Source: Oscillospiraceae bacterium
GTDB taxonomy: Bacteria; Bacillota; Clostridia; Oscillospirales; Ruminococcaceae
Direction of reading: 5' to 3'
NCBI GenBank assembly: GCA_017848115.1
Contig: JAGAKZ010000028.1
Span: forward strand, 62,001 to 126,000
DNA: 64,000 nucleotides
The notes beneath the pieces are model-generated. The model had not been told where the DNA came from and did no database searches. It worked only from the letters and a program-made list of their open reading frames with translations. This document shows, in pieces, positions 17,703-27,410 of this stretch (its first letter is position 1; each line of letters starts with the position of its first letter). The translations under genes and the position numbers were made by a program.

Positions 17703-19880
17703 TTACTGCTGTATAAGCAATGATTTGAGTCTTACAAGATCAAGTATGTCAACTCTGCCATTTTTGTTCATATCAGCCACTGATACCTGCTGTTCTGAAA
17801 ATGATATCTGACTTGTCATATACTTCATCATACTAACAAGGTCTGTTACTGTAACAGCACCATCAAGGTTTATGTCACCCTTAACTTCAGCAGGAGCACT
17901 GTTTGCAGGCGCACCGTAAAGTTTTATTTCTGCTATATTACAGCAGTATACACTGTCTTTGTTCACTCCGTTATTCGGTTTTCCCGAAGGAACATAGTAT
18001 TTTATATATCTGTATGATTTGTTCTTATCAAAAGAATCAACATAATTAAGACCTGCCGGCGGTTTTGAATCTATTGTATGAAGCGTTGTCCAGTTTGTTC
18101 CGTCTTCCGAACCGGCTATCATAGCATCCACTGCTCTGTATTCATAACCAACACGAGGCGCATATGCTATAGCATCAAGCTTGTACGAGCTTCCCAGATC
18201 GATCTGAACCCAGCCGTCACCTACACCATCGAAGAAAGTTGAATTTTTCCCGTCTACAACCATTGTACAATCATTTGATGTATCGTCCCATGCCTTTGAA
18301 CCTGTAACCATAGAAGCATTCAGAGGTATTTCTTTGAGTGATTCACCGGAATCAGACATAGTAACGTTATCTATAACAAAAGTTGTTACTGAGTTAGGGA
18401 TAAGTGTAACATTAAGTTTCTTTCCGCTGATTCCTGCAGGTTGAAGTTCAGCCCAGTTTTCACCGTTTTTCATATTTCCGCTTGTTCTTATTACCTTAGC
18501 GCTGTTTCCTGTACTTTCAAAAGATGACAGATCAAAGTTATATTTCTGATCTGAGCCGGATGTATTTACTGCAACTATCACAAGCTGATCTTTTTCGTCA
18601 TCATATGCAACAACTGTAGAACCTGATGAATTAAGCATCGTAGCTCCCGGTCTTATATATCTTGAAAACTGACCATATGCATAATATTTTTTGGTAAGTA
18701 TGATCTCGTTTTTATCATGGTCTGCTACTGCAAGTCCCCAGAATCCTTTTGAGGTATCAGGCATTCCGCTGTCTTTTTTACCGTTATATCCATTTTTGGA
18801 AACATGGTTGTCTATAGCCTGCCAGAGAATCCACGCAGAACAGCCAAGACCATTACAATCATCTACTATTCTTTTTGCAAGCCAGAGTGCAGGTCCCATT
18901 TCTCCTGCGTTGCTTCCTGCTGTACTTCCGCCGTCAACTTCACTCATCCAGAGATTTTTACCTGCTGTAAGTGCCTGTTCCTGAAGACCTGCTCTGTTAG
19001 AACCGCCATATGTATGCGTATCTATACGGTCAATAGCGTTTTTGGCTTCTGTTGACAGTGCATCAAAAGCTTTTATCTGTACGTCTATTCCGGTTTCATC
19101 TGTTCCGCTTATCAGAACATCGGACATTCCGCGTTCGTCCATGGCTTTCTGCATTTCAATAATCATTTTTGACTCGCTGTTTCCTATATCAAAGTGACAG
19201 CCTTCCTGTTTTTTGCTGTATGCTCCCCAGTAATCAGTATAAGGTTCGTTCATTGGTTCTACACTCTGTATGTCTACACCCCATTCATTTTCAAAATGGT
19301 AACATACATCAGCCATATAGTCAGCAAAATCATCGTAATAATCATCTTTGAGATTATTTTTGTTTGCATCTTTATTTCCTGTACTGCAACCGCTCTGAGT
19401 CATATAGTACGGCGGAGAATTTGAGAACATCTCTACTATAAGATTATCCCCCGTAGCCTCTATAGCTTTGAAAAGCACATTTCTCTGATTGGCGTCCTTG
19501 CTCCAGTCATAAGTAGCCTTTCCGTTGTTATAAACCGTATAACCCGGCATATTTGAGTCAGTACGTGTAATATGGTCATGCGAAGGGTCATCACCGCCAC
19601 CTATGTTGTAACGTGCGATATTCATTCTAAGACCGCTGTCACCGTAAAAAAGCTCTGCAGCTTTACTTGAGAGTGAATCGGAATAACCTATACGGTTTGC
19701 CCACCAGCACAAAGACGTACCCCAGCCTTCAAATTCACCATCATTTATCTTGTATGTGTTATAAGGTGAAATCTTTACTGTTGTATCTGCACTTACCTCT
19801 GTAACAGCTACAAACATCTGTGATGACGCTATAAGCGATACTGACAGTATAGCACTTATAACTCTCTTAAAAATTTTCAT
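17703..19880 (-). CDS. Secreted GH30 glycoside hydrolase with F5/8-type carbohydrate-binding module and type I dockerin
   Basis: 725 aa from the ATG at 19880 (AGGAGG upstream). Signal peptide 1-32. GH30 catalytic barrel about 35-415 plus a beta-sandwich to about 510; acid/base Glu212 in SVEPMNEPYTDYWG and nucleophile Glu314 in LWMSEVDGG. The GWGTSLCWWANRIG and RYNIGGGDDPSH signatures are closer to the beta-1,6-galactanase/beta-1,6-glycanase branch of GH30 than to glucuronoxylanases, but specificity is inferred. Discoidin-like (F5/8 C, CBM32-type) domain about 525-655 (GWVQIDLGSSYKLDAIAYAP). Dockerin about 667-725 with two calcium-loop repeats, GDINLDGAVTVTDLVSMM and ADMNKNGRVDILDLVRL. It would be docked on a cellulosome scaffoldin outside the cell. 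No cohesin gene is in the window. Confidence 0.9.
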   Translation of the reverse strand: MKIFKRVISAILSVSLIASSQMFVAVTEVSADTTVKISPYNTYKINDGEFEGWGTSLCWWANRIGYSDSLSSKAAELFYGDSGLRMNIARYNIGGGDDPSHDHITRTDSNMPGYTVYNNGKATYDWSKDANQRNVLFKAIEATGDNLIVEMFSNSPPYYMTQSGCSTGNKDANKNNLKDDYYDDFADYMADVCYHFENEWGVDIQSVEPMNEPYTDYWGAYSKKQEGCHFDIGNSESKMIIEMQKAMDERGMSDVLISGTDETGIDVQIKAFDALSTEAKNAIDRIDTHTYGGSNRAGLQEQALTAGKNLWMSEVDGGSTAGSNAGEMGPALWLAKRIVDDCNGLGCSAWILWQAIDNHVSKNGYNGKKDSGMPDTSKGFWGLAVADHDKNEIILTKKYYAYGQFSRYIRPGATMLNSSGSTVVAYDDEKDQLVIVAVNTSGSDQKYNFDLSSFESTGNSAKVIRTSGNMKNGENWAELQPAGISGKKLNVTLIPNSVTTFVIDNVTMSDSGESLKEIPLNASMVTGSKAWDDTSNDCTMVVDGKNSTFFDGVGDGWVQIDLGSSYKLDAIAYAPRVGYEYRAVDAMIAGSEDGTNWTTLHTIDSKPPAGLNYVDSFDKNKSYRYIKYYVPSGKPNNGVNKDSVYCCNIAEIKLYGAPANSAPAEVKGDINLDGAVTVTDLVSMMKYMTSQISFSEQQVSVADMNKNGRVDILDLVRLKSLLIQQ

Positions 19881-19939
19881 AAAACTTCCTCCTAAGAAAA
19901 AATACAATCCTTTCTTAACATAACAATTCACTATATATT

Positions 19940-19968
19940 AGTATACTAAAAAAGCAAAAAAACGTCAA
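19940..19968 (-). promoter_or_regulatory. Promoter of the GH30 gene
   Basis: TTGACG (19968-19963), 17-bp spacer, TATACT (19945-19940) on the minus strand, 60 bp before the start codon. Confidence 0.75.
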
Positions 19969-20102
19969 CGCAATTTTTGTATAATCAAATAAAATTTACA
20001 TCTGCCACAAAAACTTTTTTAATTATTTTATATATATTTGTATTATTGACTCAAAACCTAAAACTTTATTTTAGATACATCATCAAAAAAGCAATAAGCA
20101 TC

Positions 20103-20131
20103 TTGACATTTGCCCTAAAAAGATATAAAAT
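20103..20131 (+). promoter_or_regulatory. Promoter upstream of the rny leader
   Basis: TTGACA (20103-20108), then TAAAAT (20126-20131, 17-bp spacer) or TATAAA (20124-20129, 15-bp). The start would be near 20138, about 305 nt before rny. Confidence 0.7.
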
Positions 20132-20137
20132 AGAAGT

Positions 20138-20443
20138 ATTGCATTTATTTATTTTTTATGCAATTGTTTTTGATAAGTAGGACATTGATTGTACTTATTA
20201 AACAGTGTCTTCTGACACGTGAAATAAAACGCATTTACCGGTTTTAAAAGGACTTTTATAAATAAATTATTTTTTAATCTCTCAATTTACATAATTAGCT
20301 CATATACGATATTTAATTTAACAAATAAATAATCACGGAGAATTATTTTCTTGAAGTTTAAAAATTTAATAATTTTATGAACGTTTCACGGGTATGCGTT
20401 TAACATTACTAATTTTACCAGTGAAGGGAGGAAAATATTTTCC
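20138..20443 (+). promoter_or_regulatory. Long structured 5' leader of rny
   Basis: A gene-free stretch of about 300 nt with several hairpins: ATTGCAT/ATGCAAT (20138-20164), ATAAGTA/TACTTAT (about 20172-20199) and GTGTC-TTCT-GACAC (20205-20218). CGTGAAA (20218-20224) is complementary to TTTCACG (20384-20390), and AAACGCAT (20227-20234) to ATGCGTTT (20394-20401); the two pairings cross, as in a pseudoknot or as alternatives. The ribosome site AAGGGAGG (20424-20431) runs into the perfect palindrome GGAAAATATTTTCC (20430-20443) that abuts the ATG and could mask it. I recognise no known riboswitch class. Confidence 0.45.
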
Positions 20444-22009
20444 ATGTCACCTATCGTAGTAGCGATAATTTGTTTGCTCGCACTCATAATTGGTGCTGTT
20501 GTTTCCGGATACATTTTCTTTAACAAGGGTATTGCTTTCAGAAAAAACCAGGAAGCCGAAACAATCGGTACCGCAGAACAGAGAGCAGATCAGATTATTA
20601 ACGATGCAAAAAACGAAATTGAAAATCAGAAAAAAACCGCTCTTGTTGAAGCAAAAGATGAAATTTACAAGTTAAAATCAGAAGCTGACAAAGAAATCAA
20701 GGACAGACGCAGTGAAATATCAAGACAGGAAAGAAGAATTCAGCAAAAAGAAGAAAATCTTGATAAGAAAAACGACAACCTTGAACGTAAAGAAGAAGTT
20801 CTTCAGAACAAGATAAAGTCTGCTGATGAAAAACTGAATGAAGCTGAAACAATAAAGAAAAATCAGCTCGATATACTTGAAAAAATTTCAGAATTTACAA
20901 GAGAACAAGCCAAAGATTATATCATTTCTCAGCTTGAATCAGAACTTGTACACGAAAAAGCTCTTAAAATATCAGCTTATGAACAACAGGTAAAAGACAG
21001 CTGTGAAGAAAAAGCAAGAAATTATATTTCTCTGGCTATAGCAAAATGTGCAGCTGAACAGGTTTCAGAGTCTTCCGTATCGGTTGTCGCACTCCCGAAC
21101 GATGAAATGAAAGGTCGTATAATAGGTCGTGAAGGTCGAAATATACGAACACTCGAAACTCTTACAGGTGTTGATCTCATTATCGATGACACTCCTGAAG
21201 CTATCACTCTTTCATGCTTTGATCAGGTACGTCGTGAAGTTGCAAGAATAGCTCTTGAAAGACTTATCGCAGACGGACGTATTCACCCTACAAGAATCGA
21301 AGAAATGGTTGATAAAGCAAGAAGAGAAGTTGAACACAAGATCAAACAGGAAGGTGAACGTGCTGTTCTCGAAACAAATGTTCACAATATAAACCATGAA
21401 CTTGTAAAACTTATAGGTCGTCTCAAATTCCGTACAAGTTATCGTCAGAATGTTCTGAACCATTCTATCGAAGTTTCTCAGCTTGCCGGAATACTCGCTT
21501 CTGAACTTGGAGTTGATGCAAATGTTGCAAGACGTGCAGGACTTCTCCATGATATCGGTAAGGCGCTTACTTCTGAAATTGAAGGTTCTCATGTTCAGAT
21601 AGGCGTTGATGTTTGTAAGAAATACAAAGAAAGCGCTGAAGTAATTCACGCTGTTGAAGCTCACCACAATGACGTTGAACCTACAACAGTAATCGCCTGC
21701 ATAGTACAGGCAGCCGACGCTATCTCTGCTGCAAGACCTGCTGCAAGAAGCGAAAACTATGAAAGCTACATCAAACGTCTTGAAAAACTTGAAGAGATAT
21801 GTTCTTCATATGAAGGCGTTGACAAATGTTTTGCTGTTCAGGCAGGACGTGAAGTACGTATCATGGTTACTCCGGAAATTATCAATGACGAAAAGATGGT
21901 TCTTGTTGCAAGAGACATTGTAAAGAGAATCGAAAACGAAATGGATTATCCGGGACAGATAAAGGTACATCTCATTCGAGAGAGCCGTTCAATAGAATAT
22001 GCAAAATAA
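20444..22009 (+). CDS. rny: Ribonuclease Y
   Basis: 521 aa, full length. N-terminal membrane helix (about 4-26, [20 protein letters not shown]), a long charged coiled coil (about 30-185), a KH RNA-binding domain (about 210-270, [17 protein letters not shown]) and an HD phosphohydrolase domain with HD pair in LLHDIGKAL near 369-370 and the RNase Y-typical [11 protein letters not shown] and EAHHNDVEP blocks. The enzyme starts mRNA decay by endonucleolytic cleavage at the membrane. The unusually long leader suggests post-transcriptional, possibly autogenous, control. Confidence 0.97.
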   Translation: MSPIVVAIICLLALIIGAVVSGYIFFNKGIAFRKNQEAETIGTAEQRADQIINDAKNEIENQKKTALVEAKDEIYKLKSEADKEIKDRRSEISRQERRIQQKEENLDKKNDNLERKEEVLQNKIKSADEKLNEAETIKKNQLDILEKISEFTREQAKDYIISQLESELVHEKALKISAYEQQVKDSCEEKARNYISLAIAKCAAEQVSESSVSVVALPNDEMKGRIIGREGRNIRTLETLTGVDLIIDDTPEAITLSCFDQVRREVARIALERLIADGRIHPTRIEEMVDKARREVEHKIKQEGERAVLETNVHNINHELVKLIGRLKFRTSYRQNVLNHSIEVSQLAGILASELGVDANVARRAGLLHDIGKALTSEIEGSHVQIGVDVCKKYKESAEVIHAVEAHHNDVEPTTVIACIVQAADAISAARPAARSENYESYIKRLEKLEEICSSYEGVDKCFAVQAGREVRIMVTPEIINDEKMVLVARDIVKRIENEMDYPGQIKVHLIRESRSIEYAK

Positions 22010-22016
22010 TTTTCCT

Positions 22017-22044
22017 GATACCCTACCGCCAAAAGTAGGGTATC
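22017..22044 (+). terminator. Hairpin after rny
   Basis: GATACCCTAC (22017-22026) / GTAGGGTATC (22035-22044), perfect 10-bp stem. It lacks a T-run, so it may be a weak terminator or an mRNA end-protecting hairpin ahead of the next gene. Confidence 0.5.
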
Positions 22045-22085
22045 GTTGTATGTACGCATTTTTTTAAGAAAGGATTGAATTTCTT

Positions 22086-23621
22086 ATGTCAGAAACTCCT
22101 CAGAAACCGCAGAAGTTTCACAAAACCATTTTCAATACCACCGAAAAATCAAACTTTATACTGAATATGACTCATGACCAGTTCAACAAATTTGCAGGAA
22201 CAGCATTAGCTATAGGATTGTTATTTATTTTTGTTTTCAGTGGTATTGCAGAAGTAATAGCGATAAACACAACTTCTATATACTCTACTCCCGATAGCAT
22301 TCAATCAGATGGAATATGGAATGAAAACAACGTAAACGGATTTTTCGGAAGCCTCATATTTGACTGGCGTATACTTCCTGCTATAGGACTTGCTGTTGCC
22401 GGACTTCTGGGAGCGTGTATATTTATTATCGCTGTTATAAAACAGACGCTCACTAAAAAACAGATATTTCCTTGTATCGCAATCGCTGTTATGTTTATAT
22501 TTATGTATATATCATCGCTAAAATCTTTTTCAAATATCCCGAACTATTCGTGGTTTCTTGGTTACCGTTATGGCAGATACGAAGGTTTTCTTACATACAT
22601 GAGTTTTATGTTTGTTTTCCTTGGTGGTATCTCAATAACCGATAAAAAAGCTGTAAAAAAAGTTTTTGATACTGTTATACTTATCGTATTTTTACAATCA
22701 ATATGGTCTTTGGCTCAGATTATCGGTGTAAGTAATTTTTACAACAATATAACATTGTTAGGACTTAATAATCTCAGACTTCCAAGCGGAAGTACCGGAA
22801 GCCCGATATTCCTCGCATTTTTCCTCTCTGTAGGTCTGATCATCGCATGCACCGGTGCTATTTTCGATGAATCTTCAAAAAGAAAAGCAATATACCAGAT
22901 AGCTGTTTTACCAGCAGCATTTTTACTTGTAAAGACTCAGACACTTATGGGATTTGTAAGTGCTGCTATTATACTTATATGCATGATAATTATTGCTGTT
23001 GCAAAAAAGAAAAAATCAGAAAAGTTCTCAGTTACACCTCTTGCACTTCTTCTGATAGGTTTTGTCGGCAGTCTTATTATGATTTTCATAAACGGCTTTA
23101 AACTCTATGACGGCGCTATAATCTGGCAGGAAGGTTCAAAAAGAATAGATGCTTTCGGAATGCTTATCAAAGAGGAATTGAATGTATACAACATATCAGA
23201 AGTATATAATTTCTTATGGAATAAAGTTTCTGTGTTTATAAGCGACTTTCCCGGATTTGGTCTTGGACCTGAAGGAACAGCAATAGTAAATATCAACTTT
23301 CAGTATGATATACAAGAACTTGATATAAAAAAAGATATGACCGTTGACCGTCCGTATAATGATTATATATTCTACATGGCTACATTCGGTATTCCGTTCT
23401 GTATTGCGTTTATTTCAACAATTATATATTCTCTGATAGTTGCAATAAAAAAGGTTGCAAAATTTATATCAGGTAAATGTATCTGGACAAACTTTGCCAC
23501 ATTTACATGCGTTATAGTTTATGTATTTATAAGCTTTATAAATAACAGTGTCGCTTCTGTAGCGCCATTTATCTGGCTTATGCTCGGAATAAGCTGTGCT
23601 TCATATGAAAAAGAAAAATAA
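22086..23621 (+). CDS. Polytopic membrane protein, O-antigen ligase/polymerase (Wzy)-like
   Basis: 511 aa with about ten to eleven predicted membrane segments and one larger extracytoplasmic loop near 340-425. Family-like features are the RYGRYEGFLTYMSFMFVF segment (about 163-180), the Arg-containing RLPSGSTGSPIFLAFF, an HTL-like TLMGFVSAAIIL, and in the large loop FPGFGLGPEG followed by DRPYNDYIFYMATFG, all resembling the Wzy_C/O-antigen ligase superfamily. Such proteins polymerise or ligate lipid-linked glycans at the outer face of the membrane. The neighbouring epimerase gene is convergent, and no glycosyltransferases surround it, so the glycan is unknown. Confidence 0.65.
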   Translation: MSETPQKPQKFHKTIFNTTEKSNFILNMTHDQFNKFAGTALAIGLLFIFVFSGIAEVIAINTTSIYSTPDSIQSDGIWNENNVNGFFGSLIFDWRILPAIGLAVAGLLGACIFIIAVIKQTLTKKQIFPCIAIAVMFIFMYISSLKSFSNIPNYSWFLGYRYGRYEGFLTYMSFMFVFLGGISITDKKAVKKVFDTVILIVFLQSIWSLAQIIGVSNFYNNITLLGLNNLRLPSGSTGSPIFLAFFLSVGLIIACTGAIFDESSKRKAIYQIAVLPAAFLLVKTQTLMGFVSAAIILICMIIIAVAKKKKSEKFSVTPLALLLIGFVGSLIMIFINGFKLYDGAIIWQEGSKRIDAFGMLIKEELNVYNISEVYNFLWNKVSVFISDFPGFGLGPEGTAIVNINFQYDIQELDIKKDMTVDRPYNDYIFYMATFGIPFCIAFISTIIYSLIVAIKKVAKFISGKCIWTNFATFTCVIVYVFISFINNSVASVAPFIWLMLGISCASYEKEK

Positions 23622-23633
23622 TAATACCAAACC

Positions 23634-23666
23634 AAAAAGTCGGTGCATAAAAACACCGACTTTTTT
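23634..23666. terminator. Bidirectional terminator
   Basis: AAAAAGTCGGTG (23634-23645) / CACCGACTTTTTT (23654-23666). It ends the plus-strand Wzy-like gene and, reading the other way, overlaps the stop codon region of the convergent epimerase gene. Confidence 0.9.
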
Positions 23667-24621
23667 ATTTTGTATTATCTATATTCCATTTAAAATTACA
23701 TACTTTTTTCGCTTTAGTACCATCAAGAATATTATTATTAAAAAATGTTTCAAGGTCTATATATCTGTAATTGGTCTTTGCTTCGTTTCTGTTTGTTATC
23801 TTTCCCAGTTTATTCTTCAGCAAATCCATATTTACTTTTCTCTGAAGAACCGGACCAAATGTATTTCTCTCACGCGCATATTTTATTATTTCACGTACTG
23901 AAATCGTATGTTCGTCGCAAATATTATATATACCTGTATATTTTGTACTTTCTGCCACTTTAAGAAAACACAATATAAATTCAACAAGATTGTGAAGACA
24001 ACAAAAATGAAATCCATACTCACCATTGTGATATATAAAAAGGCTCTTTGTGTCAGGATCAATTATTTTACTGAGAAGATTTTCAGAATAATCATTTGTA
24101 TACACAGGAGCAACTCTTAAAGCTGCCGATATCATTGACGTTTTACCATTTATAACAGTTGCGAGTCTTCTTTCCGAATCGTATTTTAACTTAGCATAAT
24201 TTGAATCTATTTTAACTTTATCTGTTTCACGAATCGGTTCTCTTGATTTTGGGAATTCGTACACCTGACTTGTACCTATAAGAATAAATTTACCTACACC
24301 TGATTCAAGCGCCATAGAGTAAAGAAAGTCATCATACATCTGTGACTTTTTCATATCTTCTGATGTTACTATATTACTAAGATCATTATCTACTGTACAA
24401 GCTACATGAATTACCGCATCTATTTTTTCCTGTCTGAAAATTCTTTCGAATATTGCCTTATCAGCATAATCAGCTTTTTCAAATCTATAATTTTCTTTGT
24501 TTTCATTATACTGGCTGGATTTTGAATCAAGAGCGACTACTATATTACCTCTTTCCAAAAGACCTGAGCATATATGTTCTCCAATTAAACCACATGCCCC
24601 TGTAACCAAAACCTTATTCAT
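23665..24621 (-). CDS. NAD-dependent epimerase/dehydratase (extended SDR)
   Basis: 318 aa from the second of two close in-frame ATGs (24621), which has AGGAGG at correct spacing; the first (24627) is too close. N-terminal Rossmann motif VLVTGACGLIGEHIC (GxxGxxG, about 4-18), acidic VVALDSK end of beta2, active-site YxxxK as SNYAKLKYDSE near 145-156, Ser/Thr in LIGTSQVYEFP. Extended SDRs of this type interconvert nucleotide sugars (UDP-glucose/galactose epimerase or dTDP-sugar dehydratase-like); the exact substrate is unclear. It may supply sugars for a surface glycan along with the convergent Wzy-like gene. Confidence 0.85.
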   Translation of the reverse strand: MNKVLVTGACGLIGEHICSGLLERGNIVVALDSKSSQYNENKENYRFEKADYADKAIFERIFRQEKIDAVIHVACTVDNDLSNIVTSEDMKKSQMYDDFLYSMALESGVGKFILIGTSQVYEFPKSREPIRETDKVKIDSNYAKLKYDSERRLATVINGKTSMISAALRVAPVYTNDYSENLLSKIIDPDTKSLFIYHNGEYGFHFCCLHNLVEFILCFLKVAESTKYTGIYNICDEHTISVREIIKYARERNTFGPVLQRKVNMDLLKNKLGKITNRNEAKTNYRYIDLETFFNNNILDGTKAKKVCNFKWNIDNTK

Positions 24622-24660
24622 TTTCATTCCTCCTTTTTACCCGAAAATATCTGTATGATA

Positions 24661-24689
24661 TTGATATAACAACCGTTATGTTGTATAAT
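24661..24689 (+). promoter_or_regulatory. Promoter of the radical SAM gene
   Basis: TTGATA (24661-24666), 17-bp spacer, TATAAT (24684-24689), about 110 bp before the start codon. Confidence 0.7.
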
Positions 24690-24802
24690 AAATATATTAT
24701 ATTATATTCCATACATTCAATTATAAGTATAACATATAAAAAAAATAAAATCAATATGTCAACACTATTAATAACACTTTAACCAAAAAGGAGAATGCTT
24801 TC

Positions 24803-25741
24803 ATGTCTGCTTTTATCAAAAAAAATAGCGGAAAATGTTATCTCACTCAAAATGATTATTTAAAAAACCGATTTGGTCAGAAAGTCGTAAAGCTTTCTGT
24901 AAATGCCGGACTCTCATGTCCTAATCGTGACGGCAAAAAATCTACCGGAGGGTGTACATATTGCTCTGCTTCTCTGAGTGGTGACTTTTCTCAGAGTGCC
25001 GATATAAGTATAACAAATCAGCTTTATATGCAAAAAGAGATCCTTAAAAAAAAGTGGGGAGAATGTCTGTATATCCCCTATTTTCAAGCCGGTTCAAACA
25101 CATATGCACCACTTGAAACTCTTAAAAAGATGTACAGCGAAGCACTCTCCTTTGAAAATACAGTGGGAATTTCAATAGCTACAAGAGCCGACTGCGTAGA
25201 TACAGAAATTGCAGATTATCTGAAAAAACTCTCTGAAAGCACATATCTTACAGTCGAACTCGGACTCCAGAGTATACATGATAAAACCGCCTGCAGTATA
25301 AACAGATGTCATACATATCAGGATTTTCTTGATACCTACCAACTTTTAAAAGAAAGAAATATAAATATCTGTGTACACATAATAAACGGCCTTCCCGGAG
25401 AAAGTACCAAAATGATGATGCAGACTGCAAGAGAAGTTTCAAAACTAAAGCCTCATAGTGTCAAGATACATATGCTACACATAATAAAAAATACCGCTCT
25501 TGCAAAAGAATACGAAGCTTTACCGTTTAATCTTCTTACACTTGAAGAATACATAGCTCTCATATGCGACCAGATAGAAATAATGGACGAAAATATAATA
25601 ATAGAACGTGTAACCGGTGACGGCGATAAAAGAACTCTTATCGCTCCCCTGTGGACTGCAAACAAGAAAGCTGTACTAAACGGCATAGATAAAGAACTGC
25701 GACGTCGCAGAACATATCAGGGAATAAAAAAAGATTTATAA
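24803..25741 (+). CDS. YhcC-type radical SAM protein (TIGR01212 family)
   Basis: 312 aa; AAGGAG upstream. The N-terminal block KLSVNAGLSCPNRDG...GGCTYCSAS carries the cluster cysteines in the spacing typical of this family (C-x(n)-C-x2-C, about residues 35-52); the remainder has IPYFQAGSNTYAP, SIATRADCVD, VELGLQS and VHIINGLPGES, all conserved. The C-terminal RRRTYQG-like end is typical of the elongator-protein-3-related radical SAM group. A precise biochemical activity is not established for this family. Monocistronic between its own promoter and terminator. Confidence 0.9.
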   Translation: MSAFIKKNSGKCYLTQNDYLKNRFGQKVVKLSVNAGLSCPNRDGKKSTGGCTYCSASLSGDFSQSADISITNQLYMQKEILKKKWGECLYIPYFQAGSNTYAPLETLKKMYSEALSFENTVGISIATRADCVDTEIADYLKKLSESTYLTVELGLQSIHDKTACSINRCHTYQDFLDTYQLLKERNINICVHIINGLPGESTKMMMQTAREVSKLKPHSVKIHMLHIIKNTALAKEYEALPFNLLTLEEYIALICDQIEIMDENIIIERVTGDGDKRTLIAPLWTANKKAVLNGIDKELRRRRTYQGIKKDL

Positions 25742-25758
25742 CATTACTAATTTTATAT

Positions 25759-25788
25759 AAAAAAGCTACACATCAGTGCAGCTTTTTT
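25759..25788. terminator. Bidirectional terminator
   Basis: AAAAAAGCT-A-CAC-ATCA-GTG-C-AGCTTTTTT hairpin; serves the radical SAM gene and the convergent solute-binding lipoprotein gene. Confidence 0.85.
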
Positions 25789-25817
25789 CTTTTTATAAAA
25801 TTATAATATAATCAAAA

Positions 25818-27194
25818 TCAGGTTATACCATTGTTTGCATCATTTATCAGTGCGTCCATAACGCTGTAGCATGCTGCAACAGTTTCTGCCCATGATACAC
25901 CACCCTGAAGTGAAGCACGTATTCCGTATTCACCACTGTCAAGTGTGCTTGCTATATCAGCACTTACACCTGTATATGAATCAATAATAGGATTTGCCAT
26001 AGCCATTTCCTTCATCTTATCCTTCATATCAAGCATTTCCTGATTCCAGCCATGAGCTTCAGCGAGCATCTCATTTCCGATTTTCTGAAGATTTTCATTA
26101 AGAAGTGTAGCTCTCTTACAGTCTGCAAACTTTGCAACACCCTCAGGATTCTTTCCTCCGGATACCATCATGTATCCTTCAAGTGTTGATGGTATATAAT
26201 AAACATCTGACTCCGGATCCTTAGGCATAGGAACAAATGCTACATTTTCTCCGAATGTCTTGCTCCAGTCAGCCTTTGGTTTGTAGAGAGCCCATAAACC
26301 GCATGGGTAGAAGAGTTCTTTTCCTTCACCGATAAATGACGGCATCTCGTTCCAGTCAAACTGTTCTTTATCTATAACACAACCATCTTTATAAAGTTCT
26401 GCCATGAAGTTCTGAACACGTTCAAGAGCAGGGTCTCTGAGGTTATTTACAAGTTTACCGTCCTTGATTCCTATATATGGTACACCTGTAGTTACCGAAA
26501 GAGCTGCTTCTGTCCAGTAACCGTCTATACCATAAAGACCGTTTTCCGGATCAACGAATTCATCAAGAATACTCTTGAATGTATCCCATGTCCATTCACC
26601 TTTTTCAAAAAGTTCTGCAGGGTCATCAAGTCCGTATTCTTCGATAGTATCTTTATTATAAATAACAGCGGTATTGTCACCGTTAAGGTCTGTACATATT
26701 ATGTAATGACTTCCGTCCCACTGCATCATATCATTGAATTTCTTAACGTCTTTCCAGAGGTCAGAATCAAAATCAATATATTCATCAACAGGAACGAACA
26801 TATTTTTTATAGCTCCCTTAGGAAAAGCATCTGCATCACCTGCCGGGAAGAAGTCTATACCTTCATCTCCGTTTATAGATGTTGCAAGTTTTTCATAACG
26901 AGATTCCCACGGAACTATAGTTTCTTCAACTTTTCCGCCGTATCTCTCCTGAAATACAACAAGCTCACTATGACTCTCCGTGCTAAAACCCCAGTTAGCC
27001 ATCCATTTTACTGTCTTGTTCTCAAGTTCACCTGTAAGCCTTGAGTCCTGTGCAGCAATCAGAGCAAGTTCTTCACGTGTAGCCGAATCCAGATTATCTA
27101 CGCTACTTGATTCCTTTTCTTTACCGCATGATGCAAAAGCGGCTGTCATAGAAATAGCAGCAAGCATTATCAATATCTTCTTAATTTTCATCAT
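25818..27194 (-). CDS. Extracellular solute-binding lipoprotein (family 1, sugar type)
   Basis: 458 aa from the ATG at 27194 (AAGGA 8 bp upstream). Signal peptide with lipobox FASC (Cys23). Mature protein shows the family-1 pattern: KTVKWMANWGFSTE early strand, ERYGGKVEETIVPWE, NGDEGIDFFPAGDADAFP, then IIYNKDT-type AVIYNKDTIEEYGLDDPAE and WTWDTFKSILDEF, and a late GGVSWAETVAAC. Stand-alone gene with its own promoter and terminator, downstream of the ArsR gene; the nearest permeases belong to a separate transcript that has its own binding protein. It may be an accessory binding protein feeding the same permeases. Confidence 0.88.
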   Translation of the reverse strand: MMKIKKILIMLAAISMTAAFASCGKEKESSSVDNLDSATREELALIAAQDSRLTGELENKTVKWMANWGFSTESHSELVVFQERYGGKVEETIVPWESRYEKLATSINGDEGIDFFPAGDADAFPKGAIKNMFVPVDEYIDFDSDLWKDVKKFNDMMQWDGSHYIICTDLNGDNTAVIYNKDTIEEYGLDDPAELFEKGEWTWDTFKSILDEFVDPENGLYGIDGYWTEAALSVTTGVPYIGIKDGKLVNNLRDPALERVQNFMAELYKDGCVIDKEQFDWNEMPSFIGEGKELFYPCGLWALYKPKADWSKTFGENVAFVPMPKDPESDVYYIPSTLEGYMMVSGGKNPEGVAKFADCKRATLLNENLQKIGNEMLAEAHGWNQEMLDMKDKMKEMAMANPIIDSYTGVSADIASTLDSGEYGIRASLQGGVSWAETVAACYSVMDALINDANNGIT

Positions 27195-27310
27195 ACAACA
27201 TTCCTTTCCACCTATCATTATAATAAATAAAATATGTTTTATTTATTATCTTACTTAACCATGCTTAACTTTGCAATGAATTTCTATTCTTTTTAATATA
27301 TCCTATATAT

Positions 27311-27340
27311 AGTATAACAAATTACTTTTATAACGGTCAA
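27311..27340 (-). promoter_or_regulatory. Promoter of the solute-binding lipoprotein gene
   Basis: TTGACC (27340-27335), 18-bp spacer, TATACT (27316-27311) on the minus strand; leader of about 110 nt. Confidence 0.7.
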
Positions 27341-27410
27341 TTCATAAACTGCAATATTTTGATTCAAACCATATAGCTATTTTTCACAAAAATTATTACA
27401 GTCATATTAA

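Noticed and set aside
19977-20180. 67-codon open frame between the GH30 gene and rny
   Set aside because: No ribosome site, AT-rich Ile/Phe/Lys translation, and it overlaps the rny promoter and leader.
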